Shown one piece after another: positions 34,673 through 42,968 of a DNA stretch of 64,000 bases; position 1 is the stretch's first letter; every line of letters begins with the position of its first letter. A program made the position numbers and the translations under genes. Under the pieces are notes generated by a model that worked only from the letters and a program-made list of their open reading frames with translations, was not told where the DNA came from and ran no database searches. The stretch comes from Saccharopolyspora thermophila (lineage in GTDB: Bacteria; Actinomycetota; Actinomycetes; Mycobacteriales; Pseudonocardiaceae), in contig NZ_BMMT01000013.1 in assembly GCF_014646075.1 (NCBI RefSeq), positions 115,277-179,276 of the forward strand. Direction: 5' to 3'.

Positions 34673-36417
34673 CGCACACTATTCACCCGGCTTGCCGGGT
34701 GAATAGTTATTTGGGCGACCCGTTCGGTCGGCTCGTACCGGACCTGCAGGTCAACGGCCTCGTAGAGGCTCGCCAGCCGGTCCGGCTTGGCGTTCGACAG
34801 CGCCGTACCGACGTCGCCAAGTGAATCGATCATCGCGTGGATCTCTGCGCTCGAGAGCGCGTTGGGTGCACGTTCGTCGTCCAGCTCGGCGCGGGCTGCG
34901 GCGCGTTCGGCTTGGGCCTCGTTGATCGCCTCCATCAACGCCGCTGGATCGACACCGGCAGCGATCGCCGCCTGGAACCGCCGCAACCGAGCTTCAGCGT
35001 CCGCGAGCCGTTTCTTCGCCGTCTCCGCGGTGGTGGATGTGGCGCGCGGTACCTCCTGGGACGCCAGCAGCGCCGCGACGGTCTGATCGATGTTCTCCGG
35101 AGCGAACAGGCCACCAAGCCAGGTGTTGATCTCGTCCCGGATCACGTCCTCGCGCAGGTACACCGCGGGCGGGTGCTCGGCCAACGCGGGCGAACCGGGC
35201 GCCAGGGTCCGGGCCGGGCACCGGTAGTACATGCCGTGGGCACGCGGGCTGGCCTCCATCTTCCGCGTGCACACCCCGCACCGGATGCGCCCCCGGAACA
35301 GGTACGCCCGCTTGGTGGGGCGAGCGCTCCGCTCGGCCTTGCGAGCCGTCCGCAACCCGGCCGCGCCCTTCGACCGACGCAACAGCTGGACCCGAGTGAA
35401 GTCCTCCACACTGACGATCGCCGGGTGCGCCGGTCGTCGCGAGCGCACCACACGATCAGCACCGGCCCGGCGGAACCGGACCACATGCCCGGCGGCGACG
35501 TCATCGGGGTCGAGCAGGGTCTCCTGCCGGACCCAACGGCCGAAGAAGGCGTACCCCGTGTAACGGGGGTTCTCCAGGATCGACCGGACGGTGCTGCCTT
35601 GCCAGCCGTCGGCCAGCCGGTGCCGGTTCTGCTCCGGCCGCCGCGCCGACGGACACGGAATACCATCGCGGTTGAGGCTGTTGGCGATGGCCCGGTCACC
35701 CTTGCCGCTGAGGTATTCGGCGAAGATCCGCCGCACCACCTCCGCCGCCTGCTCATCGATCTCCAACACCCGCAGCCTGTATCCTTCGGCGGCCTTGCGC
35801 GGGTTCGGGTGCGGACCACCATCAACCACGTTGTAGCCATACGGTGCCCGGCCGCCCTGGTGGCGACCCTCGTTGAGCACCTGAGCATCCATCGCCGCCC
35901 GCACACGCGCCTGCACATGCTGACGCTCAGACTCACTCATCCCACCCAGCATGCTCATCAACATCGTGTGCGACGGATTCCGCGGGTCGAACTTCCCACC
36001 CAGCTCCGGCACCCACAAATCCACGCCATAGGCGGCGAACTTCGGCGCAATCAGAGAGAACTGGTTACCGAACCAGCACCGAGTCCCCTCCCCCACCACC
36101 ACCGCACTCCAGCCACGGCGCGGGTCCTTCAACGCCGCCAGCAAGCGACTGGCCTCCCGGCGGCGCTCCCACGGCACCGAACGCGACTGACCAACATCAA
36201 AGAACTCAGCCTCAATCGTCCCACCCAACGGCTCGATGAACTTCCGCGCATTGTTCACCTGCCACCCGTGCGAGGTCTCCGGATCCTGGTTGTCCTCAGT
36301 GGAACACCGCCCATAGAACGCCACCGGCCCAATGCCCTCCTCCACAGCATCGACCACCTCAACACCCAGCAGATCATCCAGCGTCGCCCACGGGTCACCG
36401 CTGATATCAACAGTCAT
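34654..36417 (-). CDS. Large serine recombinase (integrase of the element)
   Basis: A 587-residue large serine recombinase expected to integrate and excise the element. The catalytic domain carries the nucleophile in VAFYGRCSTEDNQDPETS and the Arg-rich helix ESERQHVQARVRAAM. A recombinase domain follows (GGRAPYGYNVVDGG, NPRYTGYAFFGRW), then a zinc ribbon (CGVCTRKM ... YYRCPA) and a coiled coil rich in Ala/Glu. ATG 36417 has an aaggga site. The stop codon lies at 34654-34656, inside the tRNA T-arm, so the last codons cross the att core and come from the host chromosome. A close relative lacking the catalytic domain sits at 46.2-47.5 kb. Confidence 0.93.
   Translation of the reverse strand: MTVDISGDPWATLDDLLGVEVVDAVEEGIGPVAFYGRCSTEDNQDPETSHGWQVNNARKFIEPLGGTIEAEFFDVGQSRSVPWERRREASRLLAALKDPRRGWSAVVVGEGTRCWFGNQFSLIAPKFAAYGVDLWVPELGGKFDPRNPSHTMLMSMLGGMSESERQHVQARVRAAMDAQVLNEGRHQGGRAPYGYNVVDGGPHPNPRKAAEGYRLRVLEIDEQAAEVVRRIFAEYLSGKGDRAIANSLNRDGIPCPSARRPEQNRHRLADGWQGSTVRSILENPRYTGYAFFGRWVRQETLLDPDDVAAGHVVRFRRAGADRVVRSRRPAHPAIVSVEDFTRVQLLRRSKGAAGLRTARKAERSARPTKRAYLFRGRIRCGVCTRKMEASPRAHGMYYRCPARTLAPGSPALAEHPPAVYLREDVIRDEINTWLGGLFAPENIDQTVAALLASQEVPRATSTTAETAKKRLADAEARLRRFQAAIAAGVDPAALMEAINEAQAERAAARAELDDERAPNALSSAEIHAMIDSLGDVGTALSNAKPDRLASLYEAVDLQVRYEPTERVAQITIHPASRVNSVRVRGGT
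34662..34675 (+). repeat. attL core: direct repeat at the tRNA-Leu 3' end
   Basis: cccctcggacacgc covers the last 11 nt of the tRNA plus 3 nt. The identical 14-mer recurs at 46213-46226. Flanking bases differ on both sides, so the repeat is exactly 14 bp. The two copies bound an 11.6-kb set of recombination and transfer genes. Confidence 0.85.
34679..34706. terminator. Hairpin just inside the element, after tRNA-Leu
   Basis: A perfect 12-bp repeat (ctattcacccgg / ccgggtgaatag) with a cttg loop, 6 nt after the tRNA. It could end tRNA transcription, and it lies within the last codons of the recombinase. Its left arm is also part of the proposed attP arm. Confidence 0.55.
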
Positions 36418-36571
36418 GTGTTCCCTTCCCTGGCGGCCCATCCGGGGCCTCGATCTCGGTCAGCTCGACCAGTATGGCAAGCAGTATGCGACTAGATTGC
36501 CTCGTCAGCACAGGCGGTTCAGGCGGAAACCGCACCGTGATCCGCTCGGAGCCGCGATCGTCGGCCGTCAT
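36407..36571 (-). CDS. 54-residue ORF between translocase and recombinase
   Basis: The ATG at 36571 overlaps the translocase stop in an ATGA, and its end overlaps the recombinase start by 11 nt, so all three would be translationally coupled. The product (MTADDRGSERITVRFPPEPP at the start, then RILLAILVELTEIEA) has one short amphipathic or hydrophobic helix and no recognised motif. Tight packing supports a real gene; a recombination directionality factor or regulator is possible, but this is a guess. Confidence 0.6.
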   Translation of the reverse strand: MTADDRGSERITVRFPPEPPVLTRQSSRILLAILVELTEIEAPDGPPGKGTHDC

Positions 36572-38712
36572 GACTGACCAGCTCCCGCCTCATCGGTCGA
36601 GCTGATTTCATCCCTCACTCGGTCGAGCGCCGCTCGGATGTCGGCGGTGAAGTAGCCGCGGACCCGGCGCACCTCTCCTGTCGCGTCGGGGACTCGGTGC
36701 CGCGTCGGTCGGCACTCCAGCCGCCCCATTTCCCGCGCGAACACGCTCGGTTCCACGTCCAGCGCTTCGGTCAGCTCGGCCGTGGGGACGAACTCGCGCC
36801 GATCCAGGTCGTCGCCGAGGTACTCGACGACCGAGGCGAGCGGTTCCGGCAGCTCGACCGGGACGCCGCCGTCGGTGCCGGCGCCGAGCGCCTTCGCGAC
36901 CGCCGCCTGGTCGATCGCCCGTGGCCTGTCGTCTCCTGCGGCGTGTCCGGTCAGGGTTCCGGCTGCTTCCCGGAGAGCGCGCCCTCGTTCGCAGATCGTG
37001 CGCCACTCCCCGTTGTCCATGTAGAACGTGCGCACCGTGACCGCGACCGTGTCGGCCCCGGCGTCGGTGTCGCCGTCCGGGCGGAGGATGCCGACACCCT
37101 TGTGACTGGGCAGCAGCGTGGAGGCGTCGAACCCGCGGGTGTTCATCTGCTCGCCGAGCACGATGTTCGAGTCCCGCCAGTCCATCACCCGCAGCGCGAA
37201 ACGCGATCCCAGCACGGCCCGCAGCCGCGAGGGGATGGTGTTCGAGTCCGGGCGCTGGGTGGCGAGGATGACCACGATGCCGACCGCCGGCCCCTTGCGA
37301 GCCAGGTAGGTCAGCAGGTCCGCGAGGTACGCCCCGAGCGTCGTCCGCTTGCCCTCGATCTCCAGCCGCGTCGGGTTCTCCAGGTACACCTGGACCTCGT
37401 CGATGATCACCGCCGTGATCGGCATGCCCAGGTCACGGTCCCGGGAGATCTGCGGGGTGATCTTCGACTCCGGGCAGATCTCGTCATCCAGCGTTGACAT
37501 CCGGGAGAACCTCGCCTGCACCTCGGCGACCAGCTCGACCAGGTAGTCCCGGACCGCTTCGGCGTGCTCCTGCTCGTCACCGCAGACGTAGCGGTGCGCG
37601 ACGGCTTCGGCTGCTTTCCAGTCCTTACCGCCCTTGCCGTCGAAGACGTAGAGCTGCGTGCACGGGTCGAGGATCAGCCCAGCCGCCGGTAGCCGGGTCG
37701 CGCACGTCTTGCCCTGCCGCGGAATCGCCCCCACGATCAGCGACGTCCACACCACCGGCAGGTCGATGCGGCGGTTGCGCGCGTCGCGCCCGAAAGGGAT
37801 TGGCCGCCACGCGTCCCAGCACTCCGCGTCCAGCAGCGGGAAGCGCAACGGAGGCCCGGAGTAGGGGGCCTCGTCAGCGACCCACAGGAACACCCGACCG
37901 GCGTGCCCACCGCGCCCGCGTACTCGCTCGACGATCAGCTGCAACTCATCGACCGCCAGCGCCGAGGCCAGCGCCTCGCGGTGCCTGATGACGTCGGCGG
38001 CCTTGCGGGTGGCGGGCAGGTCGACGGTGACGGCCCAACCTGCGCCGTCGTGTGCGGCACGCTCGACCAGGCGCAGTGTTTCGTCCTTGCCGATCAGCTT
38101 CGCGTCCCGGAAGGCGTCGACCAGCACCTGCGGGTCCATGGTCCAGGTCAGCGCCCGCGGTCCGGCCAGCACGGGTTTACGGCCAGGTGCGCCGTCCTTG
38201 CGGCGTCCGAACACCGCCAGTACCACCGAGCCGATGCCGGCTGCGATCCAGAGAACCCGGCCGCCGTACACGACGTAGGACACGGTGGCCGCTGCGGCAG
38301 TGGCCATTGCCACGATGCCGGTGACCTTCCAGCGGAACAGCGTGAGGGCGCGGATTTCAGTGAACTTGTCTGCGAGCTTGTCGGACTGCTCGGCGGCCTC
38401 GCGGTAGTCGTGCACGCGCACCCACCTCCGCCAGCTCCGGGCCGCCGCGGCCACGCCCCGCCCGACTGCGCTGATGAACCGCCATGGCGACCGCACCATG
38501 AACGCCACAGCGTCTACAGCCGTGCCCCTCAAAGCCTGTCGCGACTTCAACGCGGCGGGCACGCGTGATGAACGCTGCCACCAGTTCATGAACCGTCGTC
38601 GCAGGTTCAGGTGCGGCTCGCGCAGCGGGTCATCGTCGACCAGCTCGGCGTCGAAGATGTGCCGCTCGACCTCCCGCGACTGTCCGGGAGCAGGAAGCGT
38701 CTCACCGGTCAT
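36568..38712 (-). CDS. FtsK/SpoIIIE-type translocase (TraB-like conjugation protein)
   Basis: A 714-residue DNA translocase. Two membrane spans lie at about residues 130-170 (GIVAMATAAAATVSYVVYGG; VLWIAAGIGSVVLAVFG). The motor has Walker A VGAIPRQGKTCATRL and Walker B AVIIDEVQVYLENP, followed by VVILATQRPDSNTIPSRLRA. The C-terminal 90 residues (VVEYLGDDLDRREFVPTAEL onward) look like a winged helix, the position of the DNA-recognition gamma domain in TraB. Such proteins move double-stranded plasmid DNA between mycelia. ATG 38712 overlaps the preceding ORF's stop by 11 nt. Confidence 0.9.
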   Translation of the reverse strand: MTGETLPAPGQSREVERHIFDAELVDDDPLREPHLNLRRRFMNWWQRSSRVPAALKSRQALRGTAVDAVAFMVRSPWRFISAVGRGVAAAARSWRRWVRVHDYREAAEQSDKLADKFTEIRALTLFRWKVTGIVAMATAAAATVSYVVYGGRVLWIAAGIGSVVLAVFGRRKDGAPGRKPVLAGPRALTWTMDPQVLVDAFRDAKLIGKDETLRLVERAAHDGAGWAVTVDLPATRKAADVIRHREALASALAVDELQLIVERVRGRGGHAGRVFLWVADEAPYSGPPLRFPLLDAECWDAWRPIPFGRDARNRRIDLPVVWTSLIVGAIPRQGKTCATRLPAAGLILDPCTQLYVFDGKGGKDWKAAEAVAHRYVCGDEQEHAEAVRDYLVELVAEVQARFSRMSTLDDEICPESKITPQISRDRDLGMPITAVIIDEVQVYLENPTRLEIEGKRTTLGAYLADLLTYLARKGPAVGIVVILATQRPDSNTIPSRLRAVLGSRFALRVMDWRDSNIVLGEQMNTRGFDASTLLPSHKGVGILRPDGDTDAGADTVAVTVRTFYMDNGEWRTICERGRALREAAGTLTGHAAGDDRPRAIDQAAVAKALGAGTDGGVPVELPEPLASVVEYLGDDLDRREFVPTAELTEALDVEPSVFAREMGRLECRPTRHRVPDATGEVRRVRGYFTADIRAALDRVRDEISSTDEAGAGQS

Positions 38713-39427
38713 CGGCGCTCACCTCGGCCGACAGCGAGGCGGCCAGCCACGACGACAAGCCACGCGAGCAGCCGGTGACGTCCCGAATCCAGGCGGGTGT
38801 GACCGTCACGTCCGTGTTCCACGCCTCCCGCGCCCAGCGCAGGTACTCGTCGAAGGACGTCCGCCGCTTGGCTTTCGGCGGCCGGTCGCGAGCTGGTTCG
38901 GGTGCCTGCTCGGAGTCCGTGTCCGGGCTAACAGCCCCGGCGTTCGTGACCGTTGCCCGGACTGCTTCGCGGAGCTTTTCCCGAAGGTCGGTCACGGCCT
39001 CAGCGGCGACGAACACCACCAGCGGCGGCACGGAATGCAGCACCACCATGTCCGCCGCCCCAGCCGCGTACGCCTCCCAGGTGTTCATCACGTACGTGGC
39101 CGCGAGCGTGAACCACTTCGCCCCGCGCACCCATCCGCTGGTACGGATGCCGTAGCGGGCCGTGACCTGCTCGGCCCGCAGGATTGCCAACAACATCAGT
39201 GACACCATCGGGTCCAGCAGCCACGCCGCCAGCCACGGCAGCGACCAGGCGACCGCGCCGTTCGCGGCGAAGCTCTGGACGTTGGTCATGGTGAACGCCA
39301 GGCCCAGCAGGATGCCGGTCCAGCACAACCGGTCCATCTGCTTGCGCACCTGCTCGACAGCTTCGGCCTCGGCCGGGGTGGGTGGCACCCGCCGCCCATC
39401 CCCGTTGACCACGGGCGGCGCGTTCAT
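38702..39427 (-). CDS. SpdB-like (DUF2637-type) membrane protein of the transfer module
   Basis: A 241-residue protein with about four hydrophobic segments in its first 150 residues (TGILLGLAFTMTNVQSFAA, LLDPMVSLMLLAILRAEQVT, WFTLAATYVMNTWEAYAAGA, MVVLHSVPPLVVFVAAEAVT). A polar tail follows that may bind DNA (RRTSFDEYLRWAREAWN, TPAWIRDVTGCSRGLSSWLA). The layout is that of spread proteins or DUF2637 proteins, which help spread transferred DNA within the recipient mycelium. It is sandwiched by overlaps between a small membrane protein and the translocase. ATG 39427 is the coupled start. Confidence 0.7.
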   Translation of the reverse strand: MNAPPVVNGDGRRVPPTPAEAEAVEQVRKQMDRLCWTGILLGLAFTMTNVQSFAANGAVAWSLPWLAAWLLDPMVSLMLLAILRAEQVTARYGIRTSGWVRGAKWFTLAATYVMNTWEAYAAGAADMVVLHSVPPLVVFVAAEAVTDLREKLREAVRATVTNAGAVSPDTDSEQAPEPARDRPPKAKRRTSFDEYLRWAREAWNTDVTVTPAWIRDVTGCSRGLSSWLAASLSAEVSADDR

Positions 39428-39756
39428 CGACGCCGTCCTTTCCGGTGCTGCGGCACGTCTGCTGCGGTGACGGTGAGTGCTCTGGTCAGCGTGTACGACG
39501 CGAACAAGGCCGGAACACCAAGCACTGTGAGCAGCAGGGTCGTGTTGCCGGGGTGCGTGATCACGATCCACTGCACGCCGACGATCGCGGCGGCGGTCAC
39601 CACGACCCGCCCGGCGAGCGAGACCAACCGCACGCTCGCCCGAGCGGCCTCGGTGGCTCGCCGCGTGGCCCGCGCACTCGCCCGCCACACCATGACCAGG
39701 ACGATCAGGCCGCCGATCGCGGCGAGGATCTCGACGGGGGTCAGTTGCAGCGTCAC
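39424..39756 (-). CDS. Small membrane protein of the transfer module
   Basis: A 110-residue protein with three hydrophobic stretches (VEILAAIGGLIVLVMVW; LAGRVVVTAAAIVGVQWIVI; TLLLTVLGVPALFASYTLTR) separated by basic residues, ending in HRKGRRR. GTG 39756 overlaps the WhiB stop and its own stop overlaps the next gene. It is probably a small spread or transfer protein; no family was recognised with certainty. Confidence 0.6.
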   Translation of the reverse strand: MTLQLTPVEILAAIGGLIVLVMVWRASARATRRATEAARASVRLVSLAGRVVVTAAAIVGVQWIVITHPGNTTLLLTVLGVPALFASYTLTRALTVTAADVPQHRKGRRR

Positions 39757-40103
39757 TGTGCAGCACCCCCTTCGGCACGCTTCCCGCGCTGATGCCAGTG
39801 CGGGTACAGCGCGCGCCTGTCGTCCTCGGGCAGAGCACCCCAGACGCCGGCGGTGTCCTTCCCCGCGACGCGCAGGTCCAGTTCGAGGCATTCGTCCTGG
39901 ACCGGGCAGCCCGCGCACATCCGCGCCGCGAGCTCCCGGTCCGTCATCGGCTCGTTGGCCCACCCGGGTTCGTCCTCTGAGCTTCCTGACATGCACATGC
40001 CGTCACGGAGCACTGCATGGGCAAGCAGGGCGCTCGGCACCCAGCGCAGCCGGTCCAGCCGCCGGGCGATACCCACCAAGCGGACGTCGTTGTGAGAAGT
40101 CAT
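39753..40103 (-). CDS. WhiB-family iron-sulfur transcription factor
   Basis: A 116-residue WhiB-like protein, a 4Fe-4S regulator that acts with the principal sigma factor. The four cysteines are visible (RDGMCMSG; ARMCAGCPVQDECLELD), followed by the turn motif GVWGALPEDDRRALY and a basic C-terminus. It is carried by the element and coupled to genes on both sides. ATG 40103 or GTG 40106 could be the start. Element-borne WhiB proteins may control transfer or tune the host; the role is unknown. Confidence 0.88.
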   Translation of the reverse strand: MTSHNDVRLVGIARRLDRLRWVPSALLAHAVLRDGMCMSGSSEDEPGWANEPMTDRELAARMCAGCPVQDECLELDLRVAGKDTAGVWGALPEDDRRALYPHWHQRGKRAEGGAAQ

Positions 40104-40324
40104 CACTGCCGACCCCCGTCCTGCGCCGCGCCGTCGGTCGGCTTGCTCAGTAGGCGGACCACCTCGCTGGCGGGGATCACGCGGCGGCCGTTCCGCCGCG
40201 CGGTGCGCAGCGTGCCGAGCCGGATCGCACGGGAGATCGTCGACGGATCGACGCTGAGAATCCAGGCAGCCTTGCGGACGGTGAGAAACACCGGCCGCCC
40301 GTTCTTGGACATATCGGTCCCCAT
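40103..40324 (-). CDS. Excisionase-like small HTH protein
   Basis: A 73-residue protein with a MerR/AlpA-type helix-turn-helix: VFLTVRKAAWILSVDPSTIS, then RAIRLGTLRTARRNGRRVIP and ASEVVRLL. The layout matches excisionases or recombination directionality factors of actinomycete elements, where xis typically sits near int; here it heads the minus-strand operon. It may act as a regulator of the operon. The start codon is followed by a second Met at residue 5. Confidence 0.75.
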   Translation of the reverse strand: MGTDMSKNGRPVFLTVRKAAWILSVDPSTISRAIRLGTLRTARRNGRRVIPASEVVRLLSKPTDGAAQDGGRQ

Positions 40325-40354
40325 TGAAGAAAGCCCTTCAGGCGGGATTGAGAG

Positions 40355-40386
40355 ATGATTTCAGCGAATTTCTAATGATTTCAGCG
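40355..40386. repeat. Two direct repeats in the divergent control region
   Basis: atgatttcagcg occurs at 40355-40366 and 40375-40386, 20 bp apart, between the excisionase-like and XRE genes. The 10-mer atgatttcag recurs at 44704. A likely operator for an element-encoded regulator. Confidence 0.6.
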
Positions 40387-40491
40387 CACAATGGCGCGTG
40401 AAGTCCCAACCGCGCTTTTGTGCGCGGTCATGTCACGGAATGCGGCACGGAACGGCTAACCTCTGCACCGAGGCGGAGCGCGGAGGAATAC

Positions 40492-40875
40492 GTGTCGGAA
40501 GATTGGGCGGCAGTCGCCAGAGCCATCAACGAGCGCGTTCGCGAGCTTGGTTGGCGGCAGAAGGAGCTTGCCGAGCGCTCGAACGTCTCGCAGGCGATCG
40601 TCCGCGAGATCCAGCACCACGTCGTCGAGCGCCGCCGGAGCGCTCGGACGCTGGAGTCGCTGTCGGTGGCGCTGGGCTGGCACCCGCAGCACCTGCATTC
40701 CGTGCTGCACGGTCGAAAACCGCCTGAGCCCGACGAGCCGACCTCGGTCGGCCCGGAGACGGTGTGGTCCCGTTTGGACGCTCTCGAACAGCGCATGGTC
40801 GAGATCACCGAGCGGCTCGACGACCTCAAGAGCGATCTCGCCGAGGTGCTCGACCAGGTCCGCGAGAACCGCTGA
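40492..40875 (+). CDS. XRE-family transcriptional regulator
   Basis: A 127-residue protein with a phage-repressor-type HTH at residues 1-75 (DWAAVARAINERVRELGWRQ, then KELAERSNVSQAIVREIQHH) and a C-terminal coiled coil (WSRLDALEQRMVEITERLDD) that would mediate dimerisation. GTG 40492 has a ggagga site 5 nt upstream. It diverges from the transfer operon and is the best candidate for the repressor acting on the atgatttcag repeats. Confidence 0.85.
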   Translation: MSEDWAAVARAINERVRELGWRQKELAERSNVSQAIVREIQHHVVERRRSARTLESLSVALGWHPQHLHSVLHGRKPPEPDEPTSVGPETVWSRLDALEQRMVEITERLDDLKSDLAEVLDQVRENR

Positions 40876-40959
40876 GGTGTGGTGATTCCGCTTGCCGGAC
40901 CGGACGTCTTCCATGCCTTCAATTGCATTGCGGAACCGCTGGGCAACCCATGCGTCAGC

Positions 40960-41003
40960 GATGCACATCCGGTGCACGAGCGGTGCAGATCCAGTGCACG
41001 AAC
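40960..41003 (+). repeat. Four tandem 11-bp iterons
   Basis: Units are gatgcacatcc, ggtgcacgagc, ggtgcagatcc and agtgcacgaac, back to back with no spacer. Each has tgca at the same place. A period of 11 bp puts them on one face of the helix. They end 19 nt before GTG 41023. They could be an operator, an origin iteron set, or the recognition repeats of a TraB-like translocase. Confidence 0.7.
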
Positions 41004-41022
41004 CAGCGGCAGGGGGAGCGGC

Positions 41023-42612
41023 GTGAGGGAATTGGTGACCGGCTGGACAGGTCGCACGGCGTGCGCGCTGCAGGCGGCACTGCGAATGAGCAACGAGGCA
41101 TTCGCGGAGCACCTGGGAATTGCAGTCCGAACAGTCAGCGGGTGGCACAAGAAACTCACCCTGGTGCCCAAAACTGAGATGCAGCAGTTGCTCGACACGG
41201 CGCTTGAACAGGCACCACCACCGGTCGCAGCACGGTTCGCCCAGCTGATCAGCGACGCTGCCGAGGCCAAGCCCGCGGACACGCCCACCGACGACCAGGC
41301 GGCGCCGGACGCTGAACTGCGGCTCGGCACCGATCCCAATATCGGCGCGGCGCTGGAGTGGCTGGACGAGCACGCTGGCCGGGAGCCGGGCACCAGTCGG
41401 CGCGATGTCGCCGCACGGCTGGCGCGGCTGGACGTGGGGGAACTTCAGAGCCGGGCAAGCCGTCGCGGGCGCGTCGACCAACGAAGCGTCGCGCAAGTGC
41501 TCGGCAGGTACTACGGCGAGCGGACAGGTAGCCACGGCAGGTACGTCGCCCGCTTCGGCAGCGACACCGAGGCAGAGACGAGCATCCTGACCAGGGCAGA
41601 CTGGCTCGACCTGGAATGCCCGCTGATCGCGTCGCATGACCGCCTGACGATTACCAGAGCAGCCGCGGCTGACCTGTCGCTCGATGATGACGCCGCTGGA
41701 CGGGCAGCTCAGCGATTAGCGGAAACGCTGGCCATGGGCACCAGGCTTGTCGACATGCCGCTGTACCAGCTGCTCGGCGTGGATGTTTCCCGCGGCTCGA
41801 TCCGTGGATCGGTCGGCGTCACACGGTTCGTCGAGTACGCCGTGACGATGGACCTGCTCGAAGGCGAGCTGATCGACGCGATCGCAACCGATGCCGGCTC
41901 GGCGCACACAGCTCTACCGCTGCGGGACAAGTACCTGCCGGACATCGCGTCCGTGGTCGACGTCTCCAGTCGGCTGTGCGCCGGTGGGCCACTCGCCCTG
42001 TGCGCGATCGCCCGCCCCGCGAGCCCGTTCCGAGGTGAAGCGGACTACGTCCTCCTGGTGCAGGAACGCTCGGGCAACGTCCTCAACGCCGCGCGTCGAC
42101 TGGCTGTGATCCCGAAGGGCTTCCACCAGCCGATGACGGATCTGCGCGCCGATGCTCAGGTGGGCGCGACGCTGCGGCGCGAGATGGAAGAGGAGCTGTT
42201 CGGGCGCGACGACATCGACAGCACCGTTGGTGACCAGCGGACCGCCGATCCGATGCACCCGAGCCGCCTGTCCGAACCGATGCGGTGGCTGATGGAGAAA
42301 CCGGGCGTTCTGCGCATGGAGTGCACCGGATTCGGCCTGAACCTGCTCAGCGGGAATTTCGAGTTCCCCAGCCTGATCGTCATCGACGACGAGGAGTTCT
42401 GGGCGCGTTACGGAGGGCGAGTCGAGGCGAACTGGGAATCGGCAGGACTCCGGCAATACTCCAGCCTGGACGGGGACCTGCTCGGCGAGCTGGTTCGTGA
42501 TGTAGCGTGGAGCAACGAAGGACTGTTCGCCTTGCTTCAGGGCCTTCGACGACTCGGCCAAATCGGCGGTGAACGAGTGAGTTTGCCGCCGATCGAATGG
42601 GAGGTGTGGTAA
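41023..42612 (+). CDS. HTH protein with large conserved C-terminal region including a Nudix-like box (paralogue A)
   Basis: A 529-residue protein. Residues about 20-45 form a helix-turn-helix (SNEAFAEHLGIAVRTVSGWH). The rest shares long stretches with the protein at 42965-44614, for example GSVGVTRFVEYAVTMDLLE, LPLRDKYLPDIASVVDVSSR, LNAARRLAVIPKGFHQPMTD and REMEEELFGRDDID. The last stretch (about residues 360-397) resembles a Nudix box but has an extra residue before the Gly. pSAM2 carries a Nudix protein (Pif) for immunity, so a regulatory or immunity role is conceivable. GTG 41023 follows an agggggag site. The iterons lie just upstream. Family not recognised. Confidence 0.75.
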   Translation: MRELVTGWTGRTACALQAALRMSNEAFAEHLGIAVRTVSGWHKKLTLVPKTEMQQLLDTALEQAPPPVAARFAQLISDAAEAKPADTPTDDQAAPDAELRLGTDPNIGAALEWLDEHAGREPGTSRRDVAARLARLDVGELQSRASRRGRVDQRSVAQVLGRYYGERTGSHGRYVARFGSDTEAETSILTRADWLDLECPLIASHDRLTITRAAAADLSLDDDAAGRAAQRLAETLAMGTRLVDMPLYQLLGVDVSRGSIRGSVGVTRFVEYAVTMDLLEGELIDAIATDAGSAHTALPLRDKYLPDIASVVDVSSRLCAGGPLALCAIARPASPFRGEADYVLLVQERSGNVLNAARRLAVIPKGFHQPMTDLRADAQVGATLRREMEEELFGRDDIDSTVGDQRTADPMHPSRLSEPMRWLMEKPGVLRMECTGFGLNLLSGNFEFPSLIVIDDEEFWARYGGRVEANWESAGLRQYSSLDGDLLGELVRDVAWSNEGLFALLQGLRRLGQIGGERVSLPPIEWEVW

Positions 42613-42968
42613 TGAGCCGGAATTGGCACTACGGCAACGCTGCTGAAGACGGCAGCGAAACCCGTGGCTGGGTGCTCGGCCACTTCATCGACCCCTCCGA
42701 AGGCGTGCGGTCAACGAGAGACGTCGAAGTGAAGTGGGGCGTTCACTCAGCAGGCGAGAAACGCCCCGACGGGTGGACCACTGACGACCAGCGGACGACC
42801 ATGCTGCTGCTGGTGCAGGGCAACTTCCGCCTGCACCTCACCGAGGGCACGGTGGAGTTGGTCAAACAGGGTGACTATGCAGTCTGGGGACCAGGAATCG
42901 ATCATTCCTGGGAGGCCATCACGGACTCTGTCGTTGTCACCGTCCGCTGGCCGTCGGCTTCCAATTAG
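42612..42968 (+). CDS. Cupin-domain protein coupled to paralogue A
   Basis: A 118-residue single-domain cupin. The beta-barrel is suggested by TTMLLLVQGNFRLHLTEGTV and LVKQGDYAVWGPGIDHSWEA, with one His left in the second motif. The ATG at 42612 overlaps the preceding stop in TAATG, so it is co-translated with paralogue A. It may sense a small molecule for that protein. Its 3' end overlaps the convergent paralogue B by 4 bp. Confidence 0.75.
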   Translation: MSRNWHYGNAAEDGSETRGWVLGHFIDPSEGVRSTRDVEVKWGVHSAGEKRPDGWTTDDQRTTMLLLVQGNFRLHLTEGTVELVKQGDYAVWGPGIDHSWEAITDSVVVTVRWPSASN

